64,000 nt of DNA from Myxococcales bacterium (GCA_016720595.1 JADKKI010000014.1:62001-126000); one strand, 5' to 3'. Numbered from the stretch's first letter, positions 49,734-59,224 are shown. Notes: generated from the sequence alone by a model not told the origin. Numbers and translations are program-made.

Positions 49734-51409
49734 GACGCGTCCCCGCGGCCGGTGGCGTCGTCGGTCTTGACCTCGGGGAGCCCCCAGTCGGCGAGGCTCT
49801 TCGACAGCACGGCCGCGAACACCTGCGTGGCGTCCTGGATCCGTTGCACCTCGCCGTCGTCGGCGTCCAGCGGTCCCCGGTCGATCCGGATCCGGCCTGC
49901 TTCGTCGCGAGTCAACGCTTCCGAGCGGTCAGCGGTCTCGAGCTCGATCATCACGGGGAGCGGCACGTGCAGAAGAGGATACCCCCACATTCGATCTGCG
50001 ATCTCCTGTGCGATGCCGGTCATCTTGGCGCCGGTGACCACAACACGACCGTCCGAGCCTCGCGTCGCGGCGATCCGGAGCAGCCCGTTGACCTTCTGGA
50101 AGTGAAGGCTGTGGCCGACGTGCTGGGTATCGGTCACGTCGATCTGTTTCTCGTGGTCGGTCGCGGTGGCGTGACCGTGGCTGGCCTGGGCGATGCCGGA
50201 GATCCATTGGGTCTCGGAGGCGAACGCCTGCGCCTTGATCACTGCATCGCCGTCGCGGGCGTCGGCGAATCCAGCGGCGAGCTCCTGCATCGCACGGGTC
50301 GCAATGTTTGGCGATTCGCCAAGCACCTTGTCTCGAGTGGTCCGGATCAGGTTCCGATTGTGCGTGGCGACGTCATTCGTGAGCTTGGTCTGGGTCTGCC
50401 AGAAGTCGATCGTCGGGTTCGAGCTGAACCGGCCACTGCCTGCGGGGTCCGGGTGCCCAGGTTTTGAGCCTTTCGGGAGCAACGGCTGCGCCTGGCGCTT
50501 GCCGAACGTCTTCATCCCTTCTTTGACACCATCGGACAGGCCGGTGAAGACCTTCGAATCCCGGATCACCTTTGGATCGAGCTCTCCGATGAGCTTCCCG
50601 GTGAGGCGCTGGGCGATGCTCTTGGCAGCGAGCCCCGCCACGGCGGCGATCCCCATCGAGATCGCGATCTCCGCGAGCACGGCCCACCAGCCCGGGGGCG
50701 TGGCCGCCTCCTGGAACGACTTCGCCTCTGCCTGGGCGAGGAGCACCCCCTGCGCCTGGTCGGCCGCCAGCGTCGCGGCGTTGTTGCTCGCGAGCAGGGT
50801 CGCGGCCCCAAGGTCGGCGGCAGGCTCCAGATCGGAGGTGGTTGGCGTGGGAGCGTCGGTGGGGCTGCGATCGCGATCGACCTGGTTCGGGTGTGGCACC
50901 GCATCGATCGCTCGGCCGCGTCCCGTGACGACGACCGCGCGGTCGGTGTAGCCACCGTCGGACCAGTAGATCCGGATCGTCACGAGCGCCGAGGCGCTGC
51001 CGGGGATCGTTGGACGGAAGCGGATCCTGAGTGGCTCGGGTGCTGCGGTCTCGATCGATCTCGGCATGCCGTATGGCCCCGCTTCGAGAGCGAACGACGA
51101 TGCGGCGGCAGCGGGGCTGGGGCCCGTCTGGGCGAGCAGGCCCTCCTCGAACGGCGCGCCACGTGCCGCGGTCGCCAATGCGGCGACCGAGCCGAGGATC
51201 GTCGCCGTGCCTTTGAATCCGTCGACGACCTGGGGAGCTGCGAGCTCGAGCAGATGGTCGCTGCCGACCACCTGTTCTCCGACATCGACCGTCGCAGGAA
51301 ACGGAGCAATGCGATGCGGGGCGGCGAACTGATGATTCGCCGCGCGAGACTGCTGGTGCTCCTTCTGCGCCATCGACTCGAACGGATTGATTGCTGGTTG
51401 GTCTCCCAC
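49730..51409 (-). CDS. Cargo-like protein of cassette B with Ig-like and hydrophobic segments
   Basis: 559 residues from GTG 51409 (MGDQPAINPFESMAQKEHQQ), preceded by GGAGGCCACC. About residues 50-175 look like an ASH/Ig-like beta-sandwich (PLRIRFRPTIPGSASALVTI ... VVVTGRGRAIDA). A hydrophobic helical segment near 245-265 (WAVLAEIAISMGIAAVAGLA) follows, then a helical region (FWQTQTKLTNDVATHNRNLI) and an alpha/beta tail (RVVVTGAKMTGIAQEIADRM). No signal peptide. The middle segment and overall position match the cassette A protein at 15795-17150. No known catalytic motif. It heads the operon; overlapping starts link it to the FGE-like lipoproteins. Confidence 0.68.
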   Translation of the reverse strand: MGDQPAINPFESMAQKEHQQSRAANHQFAAPHRIAPFPATVDVGEQVVGSDHLLELAAPQVVDGFKGTATILGSVAALATAARGAPFEEGLLAQTGPSPAAAASSFALEAGPYGMPRSIETAAPEPLRIRFRPTIPGSASALVTIRIYWSDGGYTDRAVVVTGRGRAIDAVPHPNQVDRDRSPTDAPTPTTSDLEPAADLGAATLLASNNAATLAADQAQGVLLAQAEAKSFQEAATPPGWWAVLAEIAISMGIAAVAGLAAKSIAQRLTGKLIGELDPKVIRDSKVFTGLSDGVKEGMKTFGKRQAQPLLPKGSKPGHPDPAGSGRFSSNPTIDFWQTQTKLTNDVATHNRNLIRTTRDKVLGESPNIATRAMQELAAGFADARDGDAVIKAQAFASETQWISGIAQASHGHATATDHEKQIDVTDTQHVGHSLHFQKVNGLLRIAATRGSDGRVVVTGAKMTGIAQEIADRMWGYPLLHVPLPVMIELETADRSEALTRDEAGRIRIDRGPLDADDGEVQRIQDATQVFAAVLSKSLADWGLPEVKTDDATGRGDAS

Positions 51410-51543
51410 GGTGGCCTCCTGGTTCGCGTTGAGGCAGGCCTATCGACCAGGGGCGCCGCGGGTTGCGTGCGACACCCGAGGTTTCGGTTCCTTGGGGCGA
51501 TTTCCGTGAAGATCGCGAGGCATCCTGGTGCGTTGGAGCGGGG

Positions 51544-54500
51544 ATGCGAATTCGTCCGTCGTTCGTCCTCCTCGGGATCGTGGCTGCATGTAGTGGGAAG
51601 GGGGAGCCGGCGAAGCCGACCTCGACCGCACCGTCGACCTCGGCCAAGGCCTCGATTCTCCCCGTGATGGAGCAGGCCAAGGTCGCCGCCATCCCGCTGC
51701 CGCTGTTCCAGAGCTCGTCACAGATCGCCGGCCAGGAGCCGCAGCAGGCGCCGTGGACGCTGACCGCCTCGGACGGCTCGGGCCTGATGGTCACCAAGGT
51801 CGAGGCCAAGGCGGTGCTGCAAGGCCCGCTGGCGTTCACCGAGCTGCACCTCTACTTCCACAACACCGAGAACCGGATCCGCGAGGGCACGTTCGCGATC
51901 ACGCTGCCGAGCGGCGCCGCGGTGTCGCGGTTCGCGATGGAGCAGGACGGCCAGTTCATGGAGGCCGAGATCGTCGAGAAGCAGCTCGCGCGGCGCGCCT
52001 ACGAGGACAACCTCCATCGCCGTCAGGATCCCGCGCTGCTCGAGAAGGGCGCGGGCAACCAGTTCACGGCGCGCGTGTTCCCGATCCCCGCGAAGGCCGA
52101 CAAGCACCTCGTGATCTCGTTCAGCCAGGAGCTACCGGGCACGCGCTATGCGCTCCCGTTCCGCGGCTTGCCCAAGGTCGAGGCGCTCGACATCTCGCTC
52201 GAGGTCACCGGCGCCGATGGCAAGCGCACCAAGCAGGTGCTGAACCAGCGCAACTGGACGCCGGATCGCGACTTCGTCTCCGAGGCGCCGAGCGCGGCCG
52301 AGGCGCTGTCCGCGGGGCAATATGTCGTCGCGCAGATCTCGGCGTTCGATCAGGCGCAGGTCGCCGCGGATCGGCCCACGGGCATCACGCTGCTCGTGGA
52401 TACCAGCGCGTCGCGCGCACTCGGCTTCGAGCGCTATGCGCGGAACGTGCGCGAGCTGATCTCGTCGCTGGTGGCGAAGTATGGCGATGGGCTGCAGCTC
52501 GAGCTGATCGCCTTCGATCAGGATTCGCAGTCGTTGTTCTCCGGGCGCGCCGCGGATGTCGGTGAGGCGCAGGTGCGCGCGCTGATCGCCCGTGGCGCCG
52601 CCGGTGCCTCGGATCTCGGTCAGGCGCTGGCCTCGGTGAGCGCACCGAAGCAGCGCGTGGTGGTGATCACCGATGGCGTGATGACCGCCGGTGCGAAGCC
52701 CGCGGATCTGCGCGGCGCGGTGGGCTCGCTCGCGAAGCGCCAGGTGGAGCGCATCGATGTGGTGCTCGCCGGCGGCATCCGCGACGAGGCGCTCGCGACC
52801 TCGCTCGTGACCTCGGGCCTGGCCCGCGCGGGCGCGGTGCTTGATCTCGATCAGGGCCTCACCGATGTGGTCGCCGGCCTCGGCGAGCGCGTGATGGTCG
52901 ACGTCCCGGTCGAGGTCGCGGGAGCGACGTGGGTGTATCCCAAGATGATCAAGAGCGCGCGCGCCTCGAGCCGCACGATGGTGTACGCGAAGCTCGCGGC
53001 GCCGGCGCAGACGATCCAGGTCAAGGTCGCCGGGCGGACCCGCGCGATCGGCGTGGCCGGCGGGACCCCGGCGCTCGTCGAGCGCGCCGCGGCCACCGCG
53101 GAGATCGCGGAGCTCGAGCAGCGTCTCGAGCTGGCGCAGGGCAAGGAGCAGAAGGGCCTGCGCGACGAGATCGCGAAGAAGTCCGTCGCGGCGCGGGTGG
53201 TGTCGAGCCAGACCTCGATGCTCGTGCTCGAGAGCGATGGCGACTACGCGCGCTACGGCATCGATCGCAAGTCGCTCACCGACATCCTCGTGGTCGGGCC
53301 GAGCGGGCTCGAGCAGCGGCGCCGCACGTCACAGATCGCGACCACGACCGTGAAGCCGGCCAAGCCGACCAAGGCACCCGTGCGCGAGGAGATGATGACC
53401 AAGGACGAGGCCGAGAAGTCGGGGTCCAAGAACAAGTTCAAGCAGGCCGAGTCCGAGTCTCGCGAGGCTCAGGCGATGGGGGGCGAGCTCGACGATCTGA
53501 AGAAGGAGTCCGCCGACAAGGCCGACATCGCGACGATGGATCCCTCGCCGGATGCCAAGCCCTCCGCCGAACCCGAGTCGCCACGTCCGACGGTGGTGAC
53601 CGCGCTCCCCGCGCCTCCGCCGCCTCCTCCGCCGGGCTCGATGGCAGGCCCGAGCTCCGGATCCGCCAGCGGCCCCAGCGATCAGCCGGCCCGCCGGATC
53701 TCGAACATCACCGCCACGCAGCGGCCGCCCTCGAACGATCGGTTCAGCGAGGACCAGATCGCGTCGAGTCCGCCGCAGGAGATGTGGCCGCCCGCGGGCT
53801 CGCCGGCCGCGCTCCGCGGCCCGCTCGCGGAGATCGATCGTGCGATCCGGCGCGGCAACGCCGACCTCGCACTCGAGAAGGCGCGCGCCTGGCACGCCAA
53901 GGACCCGGGCGACGTGCTCGCGCTGATCGGCATGGGCGATGCCCTCGAGGCCAAGCAGGACCTCGCCACGGCAGCGCGCATGTACGGCTCGCTGATCGAT
54001 CTGTTCCCGGGCCGCGCGGATCTCCGCCGGTTCGCCGGCGAGCGCCTCGAGCGGATCGGCGCGGCGTCGCGTACGCTGATGATCGATACCTACCAGCGCG
54101 CCGTCGAGGAGCGCCCCGATCACATGACCGGGCACCGGCTGCTCGCGTACGCGCTGGTCCGTGATGGCAAGCTCGCCGAGGCGTTCGCCGCGATCCTCGC
54201 GGGCATCGATCAGCCGTATCCCGATGGCCGGTTCGCCGGTGGCCAGCGCGTGCTGACCGAGGACGCAGGCCTGATCGGCGCGGCGTATGCGGCGGCGCAG
54301 CCGGAGAAGAAGAAGGAGATCGTGGCGCAGCTCGCGAAGCGCAGCGCGCAGCTGTCCATAGGCTCGTCCACGCGGTTCATCCTCTACTGGGAGACCGACG
54401 CCAACGATGTGGACTTCCACATCCAGGATGCGCGCGGTGGTCACGCCTTCTATGGCTCCAAGCAGCTGCCCTCGGGCGGCGAGCTGTACGAGGACATCAC

Positions 54501-54717
54501 CACGGGCTACGGGCCCGAGGAGTTCGCGATCCAGGGCACGCCGAAGGCGGGGCCGTACAAGCTCTCGATCAACTACTACTCGCAGGGCCCGATGGGCTAC
54601 GGCATGGGGCTCTTGCAGATCCTCAAGCACGACGGCAAGGGCAAGCTGTCGTTCCAGGATCGTCCGTACGTGATCATGAACGACCACGCGTACGTCGATC
54701 TCGGCAGCTTCAAGTAG
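51544..54717 (+). CDS. VIT/von Willebrand factor A lipoprotein with TPR and DUF2135-like C-terminus
   Basis: 1057 residues from ATG 51544. Lipoprotein signal MRIRPSFVLLGIVAACSG. A VIT domain (about 70-215: AVLQGPLAFTELHLYFHNTE, QLARRAYEDNLHRRQDPALL) leads into a vWA domain near 275-440 with the metal site TGITLLVDTSASRAL. A long charged, Pro-rich linker (residues about 600-750) follows, then TPR-like helices, and a C-terminal domain FILYWETDANDVDFHIQDAR ... AGPYKLSINYYSQGP of the DUF2135/YfaP kind. Related proteins are envelope-associated adhesion or assembly factors. Divergent from cassette B across 134 bp. Confidence 0.88.
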   Translation: MRIRPSFVLLGIVAACSGKGEPAKPTSTAPSTSAKASILPVMEQAKVAAIPLPLFQSSSQIAGQEPQQAPWTLTASDGSGLMVTKVEAKAVLQGPLAFTELHLYFHNTENRIREGTFAITLPSGAAVSRFAMEQDGQFMEAEIVEKQLARRAYEDNLHRRQDPALLEKGAGNQFTARVFPIPAKADKHLVISFSQELPGTRYALPFRGLPKVEALDISLEVTGADGKRTKQVLNQRNWTPDRDFVSEAPSAAEALSAGQYVVAQISAFDQAQVAADRPTGITLLVDTSASRALGFERYARNVRELISSLVAKYGDGLQLELIAFDQDSQSLFSGRAADVGEAQVRALIARGAAGASDLGQALASVSAPKQRVVVITDGVMTAGAKPADLRGAVGSLAKRQVERIDVVLAGGIRDEALATSLVTSGLARAGAVLDLDQGLTDVVAGLGERVMVDVPVEVAGATWVYPKMIKSARASSRTMVYAKLAAPAQTIQVKVAGRTRAIGVAGGTPALVERAAATAEIAELEQRLELAQGKEQKGLRDEIAKKSVAARVVSSQTSMLVLESDGDYARYGIDRKSLTDILVVGPSGLEQRRRTSQIATTTVKPAKPTKAPVREEMMTKDEAEKSGSKNKFKQAESESREAQAMGGELDDLKKESADKADIATMDPSPDAKPSAEPESPRPTVVTALPAPPPPPPPGSMAGPSSGSASGPSDQPARRISNITATQRPPSNDRFSEDQIASSPPQEMWPPAGSPAALRGPLAEIDRAIRRGNADLALEKARAWHAKDPGDVLALIGMGDALEAKQDLATAARMYGSLIDLFPGRADLRRFAGERLERIGAASRTLMIDTYQRAVEERPDHMTGHRLLAYALVRDGKLAEAFAAILAGIDQPYPDGRFAGGQRVLTEDAGLIGAAYAAAQPEKKKEIVAQLAKRSAQLSIGSSTRFILYWETDANDVDFHIQDARGGHAFYGSKQLPSGGELYEDITTGYGPEEFAIQGTPKAGPYKLSINYYSQGPMGYGMGLLQILKHDGKGKLSFQDRPYVIMNDHAYVDLGSFK

Positions 54718-54752
54718 CCGGCGGCTTGGGATAGCGTGGAGGCGAGACCTCC

Positions 54753-55619
54753 ATGCACCATCTACGTATCGTCACCGTCGTTCTCCTGGTCACCCTCACC
54801 TCGATCGCCGGGGCAGGGAAGGCCAAGCCGATCAAGGCCGAGTTCCTGTGCGGGACCTACGTCGGCGGCACGATCAAGGAGGCGATCACGGGCGGCAAGC
54901 GCGGCAAGCTCACCGATCCGGTGGTGTGCGCGATCCACGTCGCCGATCCGAACGAGCCCTCGCACATGGGCAACATCCACACCGTCCGGTACGCGGTGGA
55001 TCCTGCGACGGGGAAGAAGTCGAAGGTCGTCACCTCGGGCAAGACCGACGATTTCGGCGGCCAGTCCGAGGCCGACAAGAAGGACTTCACGCTGATCCTG
55101 ACGCCGAACGCGAACGATGCGAACGGCGAGGTGCCGTGGAAGCCGTGCGAGGACTTCGATCTGGTGGCCACGGTCTCCGACGATCTCGGCGTGTACTTCA
55201 CCAAGACGATCAAGGTGGTGCAGGCGTGCCCGAAGCCGGCGCCGATCAAGGCCCGGCTGTCCTGCAACTACGAGGCGCAGGACGGCACGATGATCAAGTG
55301 GCCGGGTAACGGGGACAAGCTCAAGGCGCGGCTCTCGAGCGGCAAGGGCATCGATTGCAACGTGGTGGTGCCGAAGGATCCTCCGTCGGGCGTGACGCTC
55401 ACGGCCTCGGGCAAGATCAAGGGCAAGAAGGCCAAGCCCGTGACCGAGGTCGCCGGGCCGATGCCGCCCAGTGGCATCGGTGCGGGCCTCTCGTTCTATC
55501 CGGCGGAGGACACGTTCAGCGAGTGCGAGAACTTTGCGATCGAGTTCGCGCTCACCGATCAGGACGGGGCGGTGCGCTGGGCCGCCACCCAGAAGTTCGT
55601 CCAGGAGTGCGGGGACTGA
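54753..55619 (+). CDS. Secreted protein with two homologous halves
   Basis: 288 residues, Sec signal peptide MHHLRIVTVVLLVTLTSIAG. The two halves both start with a KPxPIKAxxxC-like segment (AKPIKAEFLCGTYVG and APIKARLSCNYEAQ) and end with a Cys-containing FxxxIxxxQxC stretch (FTKTIKVVQACPKP and ATQKFVQECGD), so the protein arose by internal duplication. Conserved cysteines suggest one or two disulfides per half. Family unknown. It starts 35 bp after the VIT/vWA gene and may share its transcript. Confidence 0.7.
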   Translation: MHHLRIVTVVLLVTLTSIAGAGKAKPIKAEFLCGTYVGGTIKEAITGGKRGKLTDPVVCAIHVADPNEPSHMGNIHTVRYAVDPATGKKSKVVTSGKTDDFGGQSEADKKDFTLILTPNANDANGEVPWKPCEDFDLVATVSDDLGVYFTKTIKVVQACPKPAPIKARLSCNYEAQDGTMIKWPGNGDKLKARLSSGKGIDCNVVVPKDPPSGVTLTASGKIKGKKAKPVTEVAGPMPPSGIGAGLSFYPAEDTFSECENFAIEFALTDQDGAVRWAATQKFVQECGD

Positions 55620-55625
55620 CGCGGG

Positions 55626-56090
55626 TCAGTTCGCGAGCTGGAGCTGCTCGGGCTCCATCGCACCGAGCAGCTTGGCGAGCCGGGCCGCGAGCACGAAGGC
55701 GGCGGGCCAGCCCTGGCGATTGTCGCCATCCTTCGCGTACACGCTGAGGATCGAGAGCTCGCCCTCGTCGGGGCTCTCGAAGGTCTCCGGCGCCTTCTGC
55801 ACCAGCTCGAGGATCAGCTGATAGGTCGCGCCGTCGCGAGGCGGCTCGATGTCCTCCTGCCAGTCGCTCCAGTCGGCGAGCACGGGCAGCTCGAGATCAT
55901 CGAGATCGATCGCGATCGCCTCGATCTCGTCATCGGGGACCAGCACGGCCACGCGCACGAACGGCGCGGCGTGCGTGACCGTGGCCTGCACGTGTGCTGG
56001 CAACGTGCCGCGGAGCAGCGCGCGCACGCGATCGCACATCGCGCCATCGATCGGCTCGGAGACGATCCACTCCTCGAGCGAGCCACTCAT
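55626..56090 (-). CDS. Hypothetical acidic protein
   Basis: 154 residues from ATG 56090 (MSGSLEEWIVSEPIDGAMCD). Soluble, strongly acidic, with alternating strand/helix patterns (FVRVAVLVPDDEIEAIAIDL, ATYQLILELVQKAPETFESP). No signal peptide or known motif. Separated by 30 bp from the papain-like candidate on the same strand, so the two may be an operon pair. Function unknown. Confidence 0.65.
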   Translation of the reverse strand: MSGSLEEWIVSEPIDGAMCDRVRALLRGTLPAHVQATVTHAAPFVRVAVLVPDDEIEAIAIDLDDLELPVLADWSDWQEDIEPPRDGATYQLILELVQKAPETFESPDEGELSILSVYAKDGDNRQGWPAAFVLAARLAKLLGAMEPEQLQLAN

Positions 56091-56120
56091 ACAACTACGA
56101 GCGCGAGGCGGCGAACAGCG

Positions 56121-56738
56121 TCACGACCAGCCGGTCCAATAGTAGACGAGCGCGTGGAAGTTCCGGTCGCGGTGCGCGGACTCGAGCGCCGCGGGGAGCT
56201 TGCAGCGATCGGGTGCGTCCCCGACCATGCCCGGCCACGGATCGATCATCACGAGGTCCTCGTCGCGATCCTTGGGATCGAGCCGGTCCATCGTGATCCC
56301 CACGGCGTGGAGCACGTGGTCATCTTCGGAGTCCTTGCCAGCCGCGCCGGGCTGCGGGTGGAGCTTCTTGAAGTTGGTGGGCAGCATCGCGCCGCGATAG
56401 CCACGGCCGGCCTTCACCCAATCGAGGACCGCCGCGGTGGGCGTGGCGACCCGGCGGCATTGCAGGCGATAGCCGAGCTCGTGGAGCGAGGACACGCGGC
56501 TCGAGAACCAGCGCTGCACCTTCTCGATGCTGCCACCCTCACGCGAGGTGTTGAGCTCGTGGAAGATGATCTCCTGGATACCCGGGGCGTACGCGCCGGC
56601 GCGATACGCGATCCGGCGCAGCAGGTATGCAGTGGCCGCACCTGCGCACGCGGTCGGCGTGTGAAACACGGGGACCAGGAACCGGATCTCCTCCGGCTTC
56701 TGCAGGACTACATCGTCGCGACTCACACTCATCACCAC
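56121..56738 (-). CDS. Hypothetical protein, possible papain-like/C39-type fold
   Basis: 205 residues from ATG 56738 (ATG 56732 is an alternative). The arrangement HTPTACAGAATAYLLRRIAY (Cys with following helix), HAVGITMDRLDP (His) and LVMIDPWPGM (Asp) has the Cys-His-Asp order and spacing of papain-like and C39 peptidases. This is pattern recognition only; I cannot exclude a non-catalytic relative. No signal peptide. It lies downstream of no promoter-like palindrome of its own, but shares the 158-bp divergent region with the TetR gene. Confidence 0.55.
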   Translation of the reverse strand: MVMSVSRDDVVLQKPEEIRFLVPVFHTPTACAGAATAYLLRRIAYRAGAYAPGIQEIIFHELNTSREGGSIEKVQRWFSSRVSSLHELGYRLQCRRVATPTAAVLDWVKAGRGYRGAMLPTNFKKLHPQPGAAGKDSEDDHVLHAVGITMDRLDPKDRDEDLVMIDPWPGMVGDAPDRCKLPAALESAHRDRNFHALVYYWTGWS

Positions 56739-56853
56739 GAGGAGAGCGCAGCGTACACGAGCCCCGCGCAGCTTGTCTGCGCAGCGCGGTGCGCAACTCC
56801 CATCATCACCTTCTGTTACGCGCGGCCCGAGAGGGGGCTTCCTCCCAGATGAC

Positions 56854-56892
56854 TTGACACTGTGTCAGCCTTCTACTATTGACAGAGTGTCA
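56854..56892 (+). promoter_or_regulatory. Double TetR-type operator overlapping the promoter
   Basis: Two near-palindromes TGACACTGTGTCA (56855-56867) and TGACAGAGTGTCA (56880-56892) are spaced 25 bp apart. The first overlaps a -35 box TTGACA (56854-56859); the second overlaps the -10 box TATTGA (56877-56882) with a 17-bp spacer. The TetR ATG at 56897 follows 4 bp later, so its mRNA has almost no leader. This layout predicts tight autorepression. Confidence 0.65.
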
Positions 56893-56896
56893 GGTT

Positions 56897-57514
56897 ATGC
56901 CGCGTCGCCCCGACCTCGCCCGTCGCTCCGAGCTCGCCCGTGCGGCATTCGAGGTGCTGCGCACCCGCGGGATGCAGACCTCGATGCGGGAGCTCGCCGA
57001 GGCACTCGGCGTGAAGCGGCCCACCCTGTACTTCTACTTCCCCGACCTCGGGGCGGTGTTCGAGACCGTGCTCGATCAGATGTACCGGGCGCTCGCCGAG
57101 AGCGTGATCGCGCGGACCCAGCTCGCAGACAACCCGCTCGACCGGCTCCGGGCGGTGGTCGAGGCCACGCTGGCCTTCCACAAGGAGCGCCCGCAGCTGA
57201 TCGGCGGCCTGCTCCAGCTGTGGGCGATGGGCGGGCGCGATGTCGGCAGCATCCTCGATCGGGAGCGCCAGATCGTCATGGCGGGGCGTGAGGCGCTGGT
57301 CGCCGATCTGCGCGCCGGGATCGCGCGAGGCGAGGTGCTGCCATGCGAGCCCGAGCGGATCGTCGATCTGGTGCTCGCCGTGGTCGATGGCGTGCTCGTT
57401 CACCACGTGCTCGGGATCGCCCGCGCCGATGACGTCACCGAGGAGCTCGCCGCGCGCGTGCTCGAACCTCTCCGGCCGAGCCGGCCGAGATCGCGAAAGA
57501 AGCGCTCGTCATGA
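56897..57514 (+). CDS. TetR-family transcriptional regulator
   Basis: 205 residues from ATG 56897; a TTG at 56879 lies inside the operator and is less likely. Helix-turn-helix about residues 25-50 (TSMRELAEALGVKRPTLYFYF), the standard TetR N-terminus, then an all-helical ligand-binding domain. It presumably binds the two TGACAC-GTGTCA sites just upstream and is released by an unknown ligand. The stop overlaps the next start (ATGA), so the hydrolase downstream is the most likely co-regulated target. Confidence 0.93.
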   Translation: MPRRPDLARRSELARAAFEVLRTRGMQTSMRELAEALGVKRPTLYFYFPDLGAVFETVLDQMYRALAESVIARTQLADNPLDRLRAVVEATLAFHKERPQLIGGLLQLWAMGGRDVGSILDRERQIVMAGREALVADLRAGIARGEVLPCEPERIVDLVLAVVDGVLVHHVLGIARADDVTEELAARVLEPLRPSRPRSRKKRSS

Positions 57515-59199
57515 CCAAGCCGTTGTTCCTCGCGCGACTCACCGGGACCCAGGAGCAGATGGGGGCGCAGCACGGGCGGCTCACCGCCGACGATGCGGTC
57601 CGCCTGCTCGAGTTCTACAAGACGATGCCCGAGCGCACGCTCGCGGGCGATCTGGGCGCGATCGGCAAGCTCGCGGTGCGCACGCTCGCCAATGCGTGGC
57701 AGCACAACCTCACGCGAACCCGCCCGCCGGAGCTGGCCGCACGCACCCGCGCGTTCACCGAGGCCGTGGCCGCCGCGCGCCCGGGGCACGATCGCCGAGC
57801 CGCGCTGCGCACGCTCGCCACGATGGATGCGATGCAGAACTGCGTCTCGCTCGTCGCGCGTGCGGCGCTCGGGCCGTTCGCCGCGCCCCTCACGGCGCGC
57901 GCCACGGTGGGGGCGATCCCGGCGTGCTCGTCGGCGATCGCGTGGGGCAACGCGACGGTGGACGGCGAGCTGCTGTTCGCGCGGAACTTCGATTTCCCCG
58001 GGGTGGGCGTGTGGGACGAGGCGCCGGCGTTCGTGGTGTGCGCCCCCGATCGCGGGCAGCGCTACGGATTCTTCGCCACGCGCGGCGCCGACACCGCCGT
58101 GGTCACCGTGGTCAACGAGGCCGGCATCGTGATCGCGCCACACACCCGCTGGCACCGCGACGTGACCTGGAGCGGCGCGATGATCGTCGACATCGTCCAC
58201 GACATCGCGCGGCGCGCGGAGACCCTCGAAGACGCGGTCCGGATCGCGCGCGAGCGGCCGAGCTCGTCGAGCTGGGGCCTCGCGGTGGGGAGTGCGCGCG
58301 AGCGGGCAGGGCTGTCGATCGAGCTCGCCGGCCCGCACTGCGAAGTGGTGCGCCCGGCGCCAGGCGCCGATCACCTGGTGTGCACCAACCACTACAAGTC
58401 GGCGGGGCTGCAGGACGGTGAGCTGTCGGCCTCGGCGGCGTGGGATCTCCACTCGACGCGTCGCGAGCGCCGCCTGCGCGCGCTGATCGAAGGACGCACG
58501 CAACCGCTGACCGCACAGGATCTCGCGCGCTTTCTCGGAGATCGCCGCGATCCAGACGCACCGGAGCGTCCGCGGCAGTTCGGTGGCACGCTCGCGCAGC
58601 CGCTCAACGTGCACGCCGTGGTGGTCGCGCCACTCGCACGTCGGGCGTGGGTCGGCGTCGATCGCGCACCAACCTGCGAAGGTACGTGGGCCGATGTGGG
58701 TTGGAGCTGGGATGGGCCCCAGGGCGGCTGGGAGCTCGGACAGACGCAAGGCTCGGGCTTCACCGCGGAGGCGCTGCCGAGCTTCGTGGCACCCCACGAT
58801 GCCGCCACGCGGCACGTACACGACGCCGCGGCGGCGTACGAGGGCTCACATGATGTTGCCGCGGCGCGGGCGGCGATCGAGCGCGCGGTCACCGCGGCGC
58901 CCGAGGATCCTTCCCTGCGCCTGATCGCGGCGTGGCTCGCTCTCGAGGACGGAGCCCCGGATCGGGCCGTGATCCATGTTCATGCCGGGCTGTCCCTGGA
59001 GACCGAGCCCTATCGGCGTGGCCAGTTGCTGCTGTGGGGATCTCGCGCCGCGAAGAATCTTGATCCTGCCCAGGCCGAACGCTGGAATAGAGAGCTGGGA
59101 GGCCTCTCCGGCGACGGTCTCGACGAGCTTCGGGCCCGTGGAAAGCAACACCATCGCGGTAAGCCGCACGCAAATCTGATGATGGTCGACGCTTATTGA
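57511..59199 (+). CDS. C45-family (acyltransferase/Ntn-hydrolase-like) enzyme with C-terminal helical domain
   Basis: 562 residues. The segment AIPACSSAIAWGNATVDGEL with FARNFDFPG is the Ntn-hydrolase core of the C45 peptidase/acyl-CoA:6-aminopenicillanate acyltransferase-like family; Cys139 would be the nucleophile exposed by autocleavage. Later landmarks are VTVVNEAGIVIAPHT and HLVCTNHYKSAGLQ. The last 140 residues add TPR-like helices (ARAAIERAVTAAPEDPSLRL), beyond the usual family length. Members hydrolyse amide bonds of small acylated compounds. Coupled to a TetR gene, it may degrade a signalling or inhibitory acyl-amide; that is inference. Confidence 0.85.
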   Translation: MTKPLFLARLTGTQEQMGAQHGRLTADDAVRLLEFYKTMPERTLAGDLGAIGKLAVRTLANAWQHNLTRTRPPELAARTRAFTEAVAAARPGHDRRAALRTLATMDAMQNCVSLVARAALGPFAAPLTARATVGAIPACSSAIAWGNATVDGELLFARNFDFPGVGVWDEAPAFVVCAPDRGQRYGFFATRGADTAVVTVVNEAGIVIAPHTRWHRDVTWSGAMIVDIVHDIARRAETLEDAVRIARERPSSSSWGLAVGSARERAGLSIELAGPHCEVVRPAPGADHLVCTNHYKSAGLQDGELSASAAWDLHSTRRERRLRALIEGRTQPLTAQDLARFLGDRRDPDAPERPRQFGGTLAQPLNVHAVVVAPLARRAWVGVDRAPTCEGTWADVGWSWDGPQGGWELGQTQGSGFTAEALPSFVAPHDAATRHVHDAAAAYEGSHDVAAARAAIERAVTAAPEDPSLRLIAAWLALEDGAPDRAVIHVHAGLSLETEPYRRGQLLLWGSRAAKNLDPAQAERWNRELGGLSGDGLDELRARGKQHHRGKPHANLMMVDAY

Positions 59200-59224
59200 A
59201 ACACTCCCGCACCCGGGTGAGTTG

